This document shows positions 25,311-36,740 of a DNA stretch of 64,000 nt, piece after piece. Both the position numbers and the translations under genes were made by a program. Numbering within the stretch: position 1 is the stretch's first letter; each line of letters opens with the position of its first letter. Location of the stretch: NCBI GenBank assembly GCA_003971905.1, contig RSEE01000090.1, forward strand, positions 186,001 through 250,000, written 5' to 3'. The stretch is from Moniliella sp. 'wahieum' (lineage: Eukaryota > Basidiomycota > Moniliellomycetes > Moniliellales > Moniliellaceae). The notes beneath the pieces were generated by a model. It did no database searches. It was given only the letters and a program-made list of their open reading frames with translations, and had not been told where the DNA came from.

Positions 25311-26665
25311 CAGGCCGACAGGTGTGTGCACGTCACCCCACGAGAGGAAGAGAGAAGAGGACGGGAGCAAGAAGATGAGAGGAAGGAGTGCAAGGTGAAG
25401 AGGCGGGTGGTGAGCGTGGCGAGCGTGATGAGCAGTGAGTGCGGGAAGGACGATGCGGACGAATGGTACTCAACCTCAACTGAGCACTGTTATGGTGGCG
25501 GTGGCAGGATAAGTTCGATCGTCGATGACCGATGATCGGTGATTGGGGATGCGTGACATGTGCTGGGTCATATACATCACACAAGGAGGGCCACCACCGG
25601 GCCTACGGCCCGGTCAGCCGGGGCGTCGCCCCAGCTGCCGTTCCCCCTTCGCCGCCTTAGCCACCGTTCCACCGTCGCCACCGTCGCCACCGTTCCCCCG
25701 GCCCACCATCGCCACCGTAGCCACCGTTCCACGCTGGAGAGGGAACATAATATCACCGATGCATGCGGGTGGGCAGGAACGTGGCACCGGTCGCTGATGT
25801 AAAAGCGTGCAGATCGGGGGATTTCGCAATATTATCTGTTGGCTACTAAGTCTCAGTGGAAATGGTTCCTCGCTCGGATGTCAACCACGTTCCTCCGTGT
25901 TCACACGCGCTTCCTATGGTACGGGACCGGATGGCGAGAACCGGAGGGTCCTGATATCCTGGCGATCCCGCTGGTTCCTTAATCTTGGTGGCGCTTCCAA
26001 GTAACCCCCGCAAGATGAACGGTTAGGTTTATAGACGTAGCGTTCCCCCTGTCCCAGCCTTAAGCTCTGTCAATGAAATGGACGTGATCTAGAGGCGCGC
26101 AACAACGAAAATCAGGAGAAACCAACGCATCTCCCAATCCAAATGGGCCTGAGGAGGAACGGAAGCGACATTGGCCCTAATATTGGCCGAAGCACGAGCC
26201 ACCCGGCTCAACAACTTCCCTCCTCTGCCGTCTGTGCCAGCCAGTCAGCCAGGCAAGCCGAGCCGAGTCGAGCGGCCGAACAGGCCAGCGAGCAACTAAG
26301 GTGGAGCAGTGTCTGGCAGTGCCTCCTTCACATTGCCGTTGGTGCCACCAGGCGGCGCCGCGGCATCGTCTTTGGGTTATTTATATTGATTACTTGATTG
26401 GTGGCCGGTGATAAATGATTCCGATTGGCGTGGACGGCCGTATCTCCGACGTCAACTCCTGAAGAATCGCCGCGGGCTCCGTCTCCGCGGCACCAGCGCG
26501 GGGAGGTGGGAGCGCGGCGCCACTGCCATCCATCGTTGCTAGCACCATGGCAGGCGTGCGTGCTGGCAAGCGCTGGGTGACCACTCCCCCCCATCTCAGA
26601 ATCCACTAATAAGCATTCAGTACTCAGTTCCGCGCTCCAGCAACTCCACAACGCTCCCACCCATC
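25311..26665. other. Intergenic region with a repeat copy
   Basis: Between two divergent genes. It contains a CCACCGTCGCCACCGT tract near 25660-25735, one copy of a dispersed repeat (25838-26093) and ACTCAGTACTCAG-like sequence near 26613 just before the SDR gene. Confidence 0.6.
25838..26093 (+). repeat. Dispersed repeat family, copy 1
   Basis: About 255 bases from TTGGCTACTAAGTCTCAGTG to GGACGTGATCTAGAG match 29449-29722 almost base for base (small gaps only), and the 3' 150 bases match 53051-53206 in reverse. It begins abruptly relative to copy 2, as in 5'-truncated retroposed copies. The class of the parent element is unknown. Confidence 0.9.
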
Positions 26666-27618
26666 ATGGCGCCCGACGGAACGAAGAAGAAAGCGCATCT
26701 TTATGACAGGCGCGAGCGGCTACATTGGCTCGGTCATCATCCAGTTCGCCGTCGCGCAAGGCTACTCCGTGGTGGGCCTGTCGCGGTCGGAGACGAAGGA
26801 CGAAACGCTGCGCCAGCTGGGCGCGACGCCGGTGCGGGGCGATGTGTACGCGTACGACGTGCTGGAGCGCGAGAGTGCCGAGGCGGACCTTGTCATCCAC
26901 CTCGCCGACACGCTGGGCGAAAAGATGGATCGGCCCTACGCGGAAGTGGTCAGCGACAGCAATGCAGCCATTGACGCTATGGCCAAGGGTTTGCAAGGGT
27001 CGGGGAAACCCCTGCTGATCACCTCGGGCACGCTCGTCACCGCTCCTGATCCCAACGGCCAGGAAACCAACGAGGACTCGCCCCTGATGCCCAACCCCTT
27101 GAACCGCCGCATTGATTCGGAGCAGCATGGCCTGGCCCAGTGTGCCAAGGGCATCCGAGCCGTTGCCATCCGCCTCCCCGCGTTCGTATACGGCCGCGCA
27201 GGCAGCGGCGTAGGTTTTTTATGCGCATGGCCGTCCAGACCGGGCACGTCACCTACGTCGACCCAGGCTCGGCTCGCATCACCACCGTGCATGTCGACGA
27301 TGCAGCCAGGCTGTACCTCTTGGCTGCGGAAACGGCCCGGCGGGCCAAGTGTACAATGCCGCATACGAGACGAACGTCACCTTCCTCGATCTCGCCCAGG
27401 CCATGGCAACCACCCTCCACCTCCCGCTCACGTCCCTGCCGTACCAAGAAGCGGTCGCTACCTTGGGCGAGTTCTTCGCCCGCTTCCTCTCTTTGGAAAA
27501 TCGCGCGTCCAACGCCAAGGCCATCCAAGAACTCGGCTGGCACCCAACGCAAATCGGGATCCTCGAAGACATTACTTCGGGGTCCTATGTGGAACTCGCC
27601 AAGAGTCTGCGGCAGTAA
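26666..27618 (+). CDS. NAD-dependent epimerase/dehydratase (extended SDR)
   Basis: Rossmann-fold oxidoreductase-like protein of about 317 residues. The dinucleotide motif is intact: KRIFMTGASGYIGS, giving the Gly-x-x-Gly-x-x-Gly loop. Other blocks are VVGLSRSETKDETLRQLGA, ADLVIHLADT, LLITSGTLV, IRLPAFVYGRAGSG and ITTVHVDDAARLYLLAAE. The position usually holding Tyr-x-x-x-Lys reads RRIDSEQHGLAQCAKG, so the classical catalytic Tyr is not seen. ATG 26666 has good context (ATCATGG); the stop is TAA 27616-27618. Three frame changes are visible: an extra A near 26690, a short T run near 27215 (T6 where T7 would give GVGFFMRM) and a missing G near 27350. Substrate is unknown. Confidence 0.88.
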
Positions 27619-28879
27619 GAAACTAATGCTCTTCTTGTTGCTCCCACAGTAGCTCATCCACATCACGAAAAGGCACCCGTCGTGGGCAACGCTAGTACGG
27701 CACACAGTGGGTGATGAGCCCTGCCGAGGACAGGGAACAGTGCTATGGAATGGACTACGTGCTCAGATCACACGATTGACATATCTTGGCTTCTTTAGAT
27801 CTGCATTCGGTTCATAGAGCGGTTCATGGGCCAAATAGCTTGACAGTTAATACATCTTGAAGGAGGTTCCTCTGCGGCACCTTGGCAAGCACGCACGACG
27901 AACCCAGGCAGGCAGGCAAGCAGGCAGGTAGTTACGATGACACAGCAATTTGAATGCACAGGCGGTTCGGGAGATGTACCAGAAATTAAAGAACCAATAG
28001 GAACTAGCTGCTCAAGAAAAGTGAAGCTCGACGGACCAGATGCAGACGCAGACGCAGACCACAGACGCAGATGCAGATGCCGACACCATCACCGCGGGCC
28101 GCAAATGTCGTTCTTCAGCACAGCAATCCTGCGCTCCACCACACTATTACTACACCTCAGTTGCTTTCCTCCATACCATCCCTCACCTCCGCCGCGTGCC
28201 TTCGCCGTGTGCCTTCGCCGTGTGCCTTCGCCGTGTGCCTCTCTGGGGGAAGCCTCCGCCGTAAGCCTCCTCCGCCTCACCGACAAGCACTCAGTTGAGG
28301 TTCAGCTTGCTCTCCCGCTCCGCGCTCTGGTACTAACCGCTCCCGACTCCACGCAGCATGGTCATGGGCATGGGCATGGGCAAGTGTGGTGTCCTGTCCT
28401 CGCTTCAATGGCTTGAGCACATCATGTCAGACTTGCACCCGCACCCGCACCCAGTCCAAGGTTACTTAGTGCATCATATTGCACGTATACGGATGAATTA
28501 ATTTAGCGGTGCAGCAGCGCCGCTCATTACATTCTCCTCCATCTCTCTCCTCTTTTGCGTGCGCTCCACGCCCGACACCCCGGCCATGACCACAACCCCA
28601 ACCACAACCACAACGAGCCGACCCGATTGATTGGGGAGGAAGAGGAGGGGACAAGACGTGGGCGCAAGGCGATGCGTACTGGCTAAGGACTGTCGATCGA
28701 AGAAGTGAGATGGGATCTGGCGCGTTCAGTTTAGAGGATCCGGAATGGAGCTGGTGGATCTCCACAACGTTAGTTGCGCGGGGACGTGAGAACGCAAGAA
28801 CGCGAGAGATAATGTGGCTGTGTACCGGATTGAAGGTGGGGTGCACGACGCAGAGAGAGCATGGCAACCAACACCTTAC

Positions 28880-29115
28880 TTTGGAACGCCGCGCCGTACG
28901 GGCGAAGGAGCTGCTTCGTATCGCGGACTGCATGATGCATATGACGGCTGGAACAAAAAATGCAGAATGCGATGCCAAAGAACGCCATCAAGTACCACGG
29001 AGGACCCCTACCCCAAAGAACCATTAGTTCTTCTTCCCTTGGGTGATGACGACGCGAGGATCCAGTTTCCAGTTGGCTACCAAGATGGCGAACCAAACAA
29101 GTGTTTGGCTGGGCA
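28880..29115 (+). repeat. Diverged relative of the dispersed repeat
   Basis: Shares ordered words with 29280-29440: TTGGAACGCC, GAAGGAGCTGCTTCG, GCAGAATGCGA, AAGAACGCCA, TGACGACGCGAGGAT and ACCAAGA-GGCG. Spacing is roughly kept, with several small gaps, so this is an older, more diverged copy lying in direct orientation just upstream of copy 2. Confidence 0.7.
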
Positions 29116-29269
29116 TGGGAGGAAAGGAAGTAACGAGAATGAAGGAAGAGTCGCCGTCAGTGGAGATGGCTGGTCGCTCGGATCTACTTTATAGCCTGTC
29201 CTTCTTACGCCCGCCGCTTGCGTCAGAACATTGGCAACGCGCACGCCGCTTTATTCAACAGGGATGAGA

Positions 29270-29722
29270 GCACCGCAACCCCCTTGGAACGCCTGGAGAA
29301 GGAGCTGCTTCGGCTGCTTGAACAAGCAGAATGCGACAAGAACGCCAAGTACCAGGACGCACTCAAGAGCCGTTTTTCCCCCTGGTTTTGACGACGCGAG
29401 GATACTACGGCACCAAGACGGCGGGCAAGTTGTTTGCGCATTGGAAGGAGTTGGCTACTAAGTCTCAGTGGAAATGGTTCCTCGCTCGGATGTCACATGT
29501 CAACCACGTTCCTCCGTGTTCACACGCGCTTCCTATGGTACGGGACCGGATGGCGAGAACCGGGGGGTCCTGATATCCTGGCGATCCCGCTGGTTCCTTA
29601 ATCTTGGTGGCGCTTCCAAGTAACCCCCGCAAGATGAACGGTTAGGTTTATAGACGTAGCGTTCCCCCTGTCCCAGCCTTCAAGAGTCAAGCTCTGTCAA
29701 TGAAATGGACGTGATCTAGAGA
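29270..29722 (+). repeat. Dispersed repeat family, copy 2 (longest)
   Basis: The 3' part (29449-29722) is nearly identical to copy 1. The 5' part extends into sequence absent from copy 1 that can be read as LERLEKELLRLLEQAECDKN, a charged helix-like peptide. Common 3' end with different 5' ends suggests LINE- or SINE-type retroposition; no reverse transcriptase was seen, so the family may be non-autonomous. Confidence 0.8.
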
Positions 29723-30326
29723 TGAGGCATGACCGATCCCGGTGATCATCGATCATCATGGATAGGAGCCCGTGCGCGGGATCAGGTCGATCAGGCAGGC
29801 TACTTCGTCCCTATGTTGGCACTTGCCCCTGTGCTGTCGAGGGCTATCGTTTCTAGGGTGCTTCAATCTTCGCCCCCACTTCAGTACCTTCAGTTGCGCC
29901 AAAAGCATAAACACACACTCCCGTCAGTCTCTCTCCGAGCTCAGTTTGTCTCTCAAGCCCTGAAGTGCCGCTTGCGGAATCTCCTGCCATTGTCATGATA
30001 GGTCACCATGAGCATGATCTTCTTTCTCATCCCCCTGTGTCGGATCCTTTGCCCCGTTCCCCCGACCCGACTTGCCCAGTGGGCTGTTGCACTGCTAGTA
30101 TGCTTGCCAATTGTTTCCATCCGCTTACGAACCAATTACGGGAGGAGAGCAAGGGGTCATGAATTTTTTGGCATGGGGTCCGAGACAAGGTGGTAGGTGG
30201 TAACAGGGTGATGGGGCAACAGATCGGGACATTTGAGCAGGACGAGCAGGACAAGAAGGTAAGGTACGGACAGAGACAGAGACAGACTGATCATACGAGC
30301 AGCACAGCAAACCAGGTCTCGGTGCC

Positions 30327-31407
30327 TCAACGGGACGGAGGGGTGCTGAGCATGGTGTCAATCGTGTTGGTGCGGCAATCCTTGAGGAACTGAACCAGTG
30401 GCGTGCCGCCTGTCCCGACCAAGGTCGAGTCTTTGCTGGCCGCCTCTAGGTCAAACGCATTGCTCAAGGAGCTTGGGGCAGGTGTGGGGGCAGGCGCGGC
30501 AGACGCGGCGGACGTGGAGGGAGGGAAGAGGAAGTGAAGTGGAAGTGGAAGAAGAAGCAGGGACAGTCATCTTGTTTGCAGCTGCCATGCCCACAGCGAG
30601 GTGAGCGGGCGGGGGGCGACGCGCTTGCTGGATCACATAGAGCGCGACAATCTTGACATGCTCATCGCGTAGCTTCTTGAGGGAAAGCAGAGCCGTATCG
30701 TACGCTTGACCGACACGCGGGTGGGACAGGCGCTGGTGCAACACAAATGCACGAAGAGGGTGCATGGGTTTGCTCGGTTCTTCCCCTTCCTCCATCACAC
30801 CCTCGCGGGCGGGCACAATGCCTCGCTGGGCGTCTCGCTCGACTTTGAGCTGCACCTCCAGCCGCTCGGCCAAGTCCGATCGAGGATGGAAGCCTCCCAT
30901 GCCATCCCCATCCTCATCATCATCCTCGTCCTCCCCTTCGTCCTCTTCCTCAGGTTCCCACTTAAGCGTGCGGAGATGAGTAAGAAAGTCGCGATGGTGA
31001 GACGGCATGTAAAGCATCATGCGCTCCATAAACGTTTCCTTCCCCTGTTTCTCGGACGCTTGGCGCGACCGCACGCGGCCGTGCGCATGGTCCACATCCA
31101 AAAACGCATCCAGCGAATGGATCAACGAACTTTGCCCGGCACTGGGGCCTGCTACTTGACGACGCGGTGCATCGACCGAGCCGGGGTGAGAAGGGTCGGG
31201 CTGAGGCGTACCGACACCTTCAAACACCCAGCCGCGACCGGACACCGAAGCGTCCGAACCCCGGAACCAAGGACGGATGGTCCAGTAAAACTCTTCGGGT
31301 ACACATCCGTCCCGCATCCGGCCCAGTGCATCGGTCATCCGATCAATCTCCTGGGCCAAGAGAAGCAGGTACTCTGTCACGCGCGCCGCTGCCACCTCGT
31401 CCGACAT
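30327..31407 (-). CDS. BNA2: Indoleamine 2,3-dioxygenase, N-terminally short
   Basis: Haem enzyme that opens tryptophan to N-formylkynurenine, the first kynurenine/NAD step. Clear family blocks are VTEYLLLLAQEIDRM, FYWTIRPWF, GWVFEGV, SAGQSSLIHSLDAFL, FMERMMLYMPSHHRDFL (with the proximal haem-ligand His), LSLKKLRDEHVKIVALYVI and the terminal GTGGTPLVQFLKDCR. An acidic loop (DEGEDEDDDEDGDG) is inserted mid-protein. ATG 31407 is followed by only about 45 residues before FYWTIRPWF, whereas family members normally have an extra small domain of some 170 residues before it. No such sequence was recognised upstream. One frame change lies between about 30460 and 30540 in the low-complexity linker. 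TGA is at 30327-30329. Either a genuine short form, a truncated gene or unrecognised upstream exons would explain it. Confidence 0.88.
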
Positions 31408-31499
31408 GTGTAGCTCTGTTGGCCTAGGGAGCCGGACGGGCAGAAGGATGAGGAGAAGGTGATGGATTGGAGCCAGAGGGGTCTGGGTACAGAGGCATC

Positions 31500-31505
31500 T
31501 ATATA
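31500..31505 (-). promoter_or_regulatory. TATA-like element upstream of IDO
   Basis: TATATA on the minus strand about 93 bases before the ATG at 31407. It fits a core promoter for the short IDO gene, supporting 31407 as a real start, but no transcript evidence is available. Confidence 0.4.
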
Positions 31506-32539
31506 GGAGGCTGGACTAGGCACAGGGACAGTGAGTCACACAGGAGAGAGTGCAGGGCACAGGGACAGTGACACGCAGGGACGTCAGCGTGGAAGCCGAT
31601 GGAACCGAGGCGAACCTGGTCTACCGACTGGGAGCCAGAGGATCACAGTCAACACGGCGGTGTGCAGGAGCAGTGCGAAGCTGCAGAGGAGGTGGGGGAG
31701 GGGTGGTGGGACGGAAGGACGAAGAAAGTGGTGCTGAGCACAGCGTCCCCCCCCACCACCATGGCGCAAGCCATAGCCGCCATCCTACACGCTAAGCTCG
31801 CTTTTCCAAATCAGGAACACAGGCAGGCGGCGACCGGCGATTGGATGAAATTAACCCACGAAGAGCCCAGGCAAGAGAAATACGGGGACAAATTGGCCCG
31901 ACGCACGGCGCCAGTGTTGGCGTGTGGGGCTGAAATGTCTTCAGGCGTGCCGATCAGATTTTAGACCGATGGCGCAATGAGCTTTTTACTTGAAGCTTGA
32001 AGCTTCATTCATCGCGCCCACCGCGGATCCGAGAAAGATTGTGGGCGGGCGATGCATTGGTTTGGGTAAAGCCGATTTAGACGGGGAGGCTGAGCTCAGC
32101 CGCTCAAGTTGAAGTTCAACAGAACCGCTCCTAGAACTGAGCCCATTCTGCCTTGCCACGGGACGCACCCGCGGCGTGCCCACCCCGAAACAGAGGATGG
32201 AGAAGCAGCTGGGAGTGGGGCTGGGTGGGGTTTGACATGGTGACATGGCGAGGCTGCTGCGCCAGACGAGGCGCGGGCTGAGCCTATCATATATCAGCGC
32301 TAGCTCAGCAGAGCGAGCACCTACCTCCGGGCCTTACTCGATACTCACACACTATGCTTGGCGCGCGGCTTATTGCCCCTTGTCTCCGTCCGCTCAGCCT
32401 CAGCGCGTTCAGCCGCTCAGCGATCATCGACCAGCCACGAGGCTCATCGAGCATCTCCGACCTGCCGACGGGCAAGTAGATCACGTGCCCCCGCTCCACT
32501 CTACCGCTCGTCCAACGGCGGAATGGGCGGAAGAGGCGC

Positions 32540-32580
32540 AGTGACTAGTGACTAGTGACTAGTGACGAGTGACTAGTGAG
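32540..32580. repeat. (GTGACTA)n microsatellite
   Basis: Five to six direct copies of a seven-base unit, containing the palindrome ACTAGT. Confidence 0.9.
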
Positions 32581-33320
32581 CGTAGCGCAGCCCACCCACA
32601 CCTCGTAACTCAGTCTGAGTAGTCAGCCGCACTCTACAGTTATACTCTGCCCGTCCAGTCAACCTCCCTATCCCAGTGGCCCACCCTCGCCCACTCAGTA
32701 CTCAGTTGCTCAGCCTCGCTCGGCCTTGCTCAGCCGCCCAGCATTCTCGAAGCTCCCAGGCCGCACCTCAGCTTCCTAACGTCGACTCTCTTGATTCCCT
32801 TTTCCCTCCAGCCTGCTCCGCCGCATCGGGGCCCAAGACACTCGGCAGGGAGCACGCCTTCATCTCTCTATCCCGCACCAAAGCTACGCTGAACCGAGCA
32901 AGATTGGGGGAAACGCTCGGCATTGATCGAGAACAGTGTACAGCGTAGTAAAAGGGGATCGGACACAGAGTAGGTCAAAGAAAAGAGACATCTTTGGTGT
33001 CATACGGCATATGTGCGGTTCGGAGACGAGAAAACAGAATGCGGTGTGGGTCCCTCGTAGTTGCTGTTACGTCGGGTGAAAAAAGAGGACGGGAGGGGGC
33101 GGACGAGGGTAAATTGGTAAAAGGTGTTGTTTGGGAAGGCATGGTGGATACGTGAAAAATGGCAGCTACTCGCTGGATACAATCTAGGTAGGCTTAGCGC
33201 CCCGTTATGCACCAACGTCAACCGTGTAATGCAGGGGAAGGAGGGTGCAGCACCCCTTCCCTCCTCTCGCCCACACCTGGATGGAAATTGCTTGCTGGAG
33301 TTGGTGCGTATTGCGTGTAC

Positions 33321-34374
33321 TCATTTTAGCGGGCTAAACGGAAGAGGTTTGAGGATCTGGCTGTGCATCGAGTCAATGAGCTTGACAGTCTGGATAGCAA
33401 AGAGAAAAAAAGGTTAGCCTGGGTATTGCGTTCAGGTTGTCATACTGCAAGTAGGATCCAAAAAAAACTCACTGATTTGACAGTGCTGTTCCACGTATCT
33501 TCCTGCCACGCCGCGTCGCGCGTGATCTTGCGCTCCTCGAGCGAGGGGTAGGCCCAAATATGAAAGACCGTGTGCAGCCCGCCCACTTGGGTAAACCAAG
33601 CCCCAATCGGCTCCACATACTTGGTCCGTGCCTCCAGCCCCCGACGCCAGTAGGACGACCATTCCAACAGCGACCCCGGCTTGAGGTGGTACGTGCGCAG
33701 CTCAAAGATCCAATCTTGGTGAATCAGGTGCGGGGCGGGGACAAGGCCATGCATCTTTTCAAAATGCAATGCCTTGGGCACTTGGGTCACCGTGGGCCAA
33801 AAGGCAAACTCTTGTGCGAGCCAATTGGACCGGCTGCGCAGCGTGGGCGCCAAGTGGGGCTCGATGGCCATGTGCAACGAGGCAGCGGGACTGTCGGGCT
33901 CGTGTGCAGCATCGTACGCCGCGTAGGAATCGTGTCGCCAAATGTGGAAAAAGGTGTCTTGGTCTCCAATATGGACATGCCACGAGCCCAGCAACGCCGG
34001 CACATTGGCCCCGTGAGCGTGCTCAAATTGCGGGTACACCGAGCCCACCGCCTTTTGGTACGCTTCCACCGCAGCGGGCTGCACCGTGTGACGTACAATC
34101 TCGTGAATGTGCTTCCCACGACCCACCGCCACACTGTGCGCCAGCTCGCCTTCCTTTTGCGATTGGAAATTGCCATTGAGCAGCTTGCTGAGTAGACCTT
34201 GCCGCTTGGGTGCCACATCGTCCTCCACGTCCTGGGTGCCCGAGGAAGTAGAAAGGGGCCGAGCGCAGGGGGGAAGCGCGGGAGAGGAACGGCAAGGGTC
34301 GAACCCATCATGATAGTGGCGCGCGAGCCAGCTACCGACAGGGGGGGCAATGGAGGTGGGGAAGGAAGCAGCAT
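33321..34374 (-). CDS. NIPSNAP family protein, mitochondrial
   Basis: NIPSNAP proteins have two ferredoxin-like alpha/beta-barrel domains and reside in mitochondria. Blocks seen: LLSKLLNGNFQSQKEGE, HSVAVGRGKHIHEIVRH, LLGSWHVHIGDQDTFFHIWRH, LAQEFAFWPTV, IFELRTYHLKPGSLLEWSSYW, VGGLHTVFHIWAY, LEERKITRDAAWQ and the terminal ILKPLPFSPLK. One intron, 33390-33472 (donor GTGAGT), precedes a short last exon (33321-33389), phase zero. From ATG 34374 (or the ATGs near 34311) the leader MMGSTLAVPLPRF followed by RPLSTSSG is a typical mitochondrial presequence; joining them needs one frame change in the C6 run near 34270. The rest of the gene is open. Confidence 0.9.
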
Positions 34375-35797
34375 TGATGGTGGTGGTGTGCTGGAGAGTT
34401 GCGTGGGGCAAAAGGGTCAATCAAGGTGGGGGAGGTGGTGCGAGGAAATGGGGATGATGGTGGGGCACAGAAGAGCAAGAGGAAGGCTAAATAGGTGTCG
34501 GCTATCGGTGGGGCGAGCGGCTTAAGCGGGCGAATGCGCCAAAGCCAGACCCTCAATGAGGGGGCTGGTGGTGGGCTGAGCGAGGTTAACCCCGCAGTAG
34601 GTATGTGGGGCCCATGACGTCACAGGACAGCGCATCAGGTCAGTGTTCTGTACAGATCGAAGCTAGCCAGAGGGGAGGGGGGCGGAATTAACGGCGACGG
34701 GACGAGAGGGGAGGTAGCCCAGTAGCATGTAACGTTCAACGCGACGCTCAACGTTCAACGTTCAACATGTCAACGCTTAATCCCGCAGCTCTAGCTCTCC
34801 GGTTTATCGCCGATACCAATGCGTTCCAAAGCTTGGTTATCGACTGGTCGGGGAGGCAAATCATCGCGTGTGCTCGCTGTTGCGCCTACCCCTGCCCCAC
34901 CCTCGCACTGGACGACGGGACTGCACAGACCTTGCCCGCATTCAACGTTCCATGCTACATGCAATACACGCAACATTCAAGTTTTGATGGAGCTTGTACT
35001 TCGATCGAACAAAACAGAGCCAGAACCCACCAAACTTCCAAAGACACTGGCTAGGGTATCCTCTACGGAAATGGGCGGGGTACCCGGTCCCCAGGCGGAC
35101 GTTCTTGGGCCGACCCAGCCACCATCCATCCATCCACCGCTTCCTCGCTGCAACCTCCCCCGGCACGTACTCATCGCTCCCGTATACTTGCGGTCACGTA
35201 TCACCATATCACTAGTCCACGCCCCGAACCCATTCGCTCCCGAGCGTTTCCTTCCCCTTTCTACCTAGACTTGGTTGCCCCGTACCTAGTGGTCTTGTTA
35301 ACTTCGGCATGACACCAATGGCCCTTTCCATGATTTTCGCCCCTACGACACGACAGCACAATCGAAACCGATTCGATTACTTGCGGGAGCGTTCCGCCAA
35401 CAACCGTAACTCATACGCAAGCGACCAGCGGAAGCACAGACGGGGGATGTACATCTTGGACAAAAGGGGAGAGGAAAGCGGATGTGATCCGGCGAGGAGA
35501 GGGCGAGGGGTGGGCCGTGCTGGCATTCTCTGACAAGGAAACAGGAAACAGGAAACAGGAGACAGGAAACGGGAGACAGATTTTACTCTTGTGCATAAAA
35601 GTACATCATGACAGCCAACGACACAACGTAGCAGTCCGACGAGGGACAGCAGGACGAGAGGGACAAGCATACAAGGGCAGCGAGGGACAGGGAGGAACAG
35701 GCCGACGTCATGTAAGGCCCGCGGGACATAGGGCACATGACACGCACAATACAGAACAGGCGAAAGCAAAGGAGGTGCAAACAGGCTGTTCTTAGCG
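34375..35797. other. Gene-free interval
   Basis: Upstream of NIPSNAP. An AACGTTCAAC cluster lies at about 34733-34772 and a GAAACAGGAAACAGG tract at 35540-35575. No conserved frame was recognised on either strand. Confidence 0.55.
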
Positions 35798-36740
35798 TCA
35801 ACGTCGTGCTCGTTTCGCTCGCCAGGAAGGCGACGATCCTTCGCCTGCCACTACGGCTGCGCGCAGCCCGACGGGGGAGGACAAGGTAGGGGAAGACGCT
35901 ATGGTGCGTGGGGACGGGAGGGGACTGCAGTGAGACGCGCCCTGGGGTGGAGAAGGTACCAGGAACGGGTCCGGTGGCCAGAGAGGTACCGGCGCTCGTT
36001 GCCCACCAACCAATCGTGCAGCTGGTGAGCAATCACACCCGCTGCCACGCCAGACGCGTACGCTTGTCCGGCCAGGGCAAGCAGGCCGTGGGCTTGCGAC
36101 CGAACACTCTCCTCCTCGGCTCCACTGGCCAAAAGCGGAGAGGCAAGGAGTAGGTGTATGTGCCGCACCACCGCTTCTAGGAACATTGTCTCCGATCCCG
36201 GTCCCGACCCCGACCCCGACCCCGACCGCGATCTTGAGCTCCCGTGCCCCCGCGCGGCGAAAGTAGCTGCCGAACCCGAAGCAGCATCCGGCTCCCCCAC
36301 GCGTTTGCGGGTCCGCCGAGGCGTGCCTGGCGCCACTTGCTCCGGTCCGTCGCTGTGAGCGGGGTAGGCTGCGCTCGGTGCACGAGGGCGCGGGCAAGCG
36401 GGGCAAGGTAGTGCTATGAGGGGTGCAGTAGAAAGCAAAGAACCCCGATTCGTCACAAGGGTCGACGGCGGGGAGGAAAGATTGGCGTTGAACGATGGCC
36501 TTGAATGCGCATGTGGTGGCAGTGGCACGCTGTGTGCCGGGGTAGGGGGAGTGGGCGCGACGCAGCGTACGATGCTCAGGCTCGCATCCCACACCAGACA
36601 CGTTTCGCCTGCTGGACACCCGGCAAGGCTAGATTGCCATCTTCGAATGGCGAGGTGCGCCTGGTCGGGGCTGGGGAACTCCTGCCGTGCCAAAAGGGAG
36701 AGTGGCGGGGAGGACGGCGAGTTCCACTGGTCATAGCTGC
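35798..36740 (-). CDS. Unrecognised protein, possible gene
   Basis: Minus-strand frames here look coding but no family was recognised. A helix-rich stretch, SETMFLEAVVRHIHLLL then AHGLLALAGQAYASGVAAGV and AHQLHDWLVGN (about 36000-36190), follows a basic Ser/Pro-rich linker with RRTRKRVGEPDAA. A second frame supplies a plausible basic end, GEGSSPSWRAKRARR, with its stop at 35798. Upstream text such as EFPSPDQAHLAIRRWQ (about 36650-36690) may be the N-terminal part. No convincing ATG was found in the main frame, so start and exon structure are unknown. A helical nuclear protein is possible, but this is only composition-based. Confidence 0.4.
36190..36232. repeat. (CCCGAC)n coding microsatellite
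   Basis: Five or so imperfect CCCGAC units that read as a Ser-Gly repeat on the minus strand within the unrecognised gene. Confidence 0.8.

Larger units (their letters stand above)
27619..30326. other. 2.7-kb gene-free interval with repeats
   Basis: No conserved host gene was recognised. The stretch holds a GCAGAC tract near 28040-28075, a GCCTTCGCCGTGT triplication near 28197-28240, and two related pieces of one dispersed repeat (28880-29115 and 29270-29722). Confidence 0.6.
31408..33320. other. Gene-free interval
   Basis: Contains the IDO upstream region, an AAGCTTGAAGCTT word near 31990, ACTCAGTACTCAG near 32690-32705 and a GACTAGT array. A 90-codon frame at 32676-32948 has no recognisable similarity and was not called. 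Confidence 0.5.

Noticed and set aside
28466-28978. 170-codon minus-strand open frame
   Set aside because: It overlaps the diverged repeat and simple CCACAACC sequence; no conserved motif.
25838-29722. LTR pair flanking an internal retroelement at 25838 and 29449
   Set aside because: The two near-identical segments are in the same orientation, but the SDR host gene lies between them, no reverse transcriptase or integrase was seen, and the third copy is truncated on one side only.
22449-31407. Secondary-metabolite or catabolic gene cluster (GH5, SDR, IDO)
   Set aside because: Genes are on both strands, separated by kilobases of gene-free DNA, and belong to unrelated housekeeping pathways; no synthase or dedicated regulator is present.
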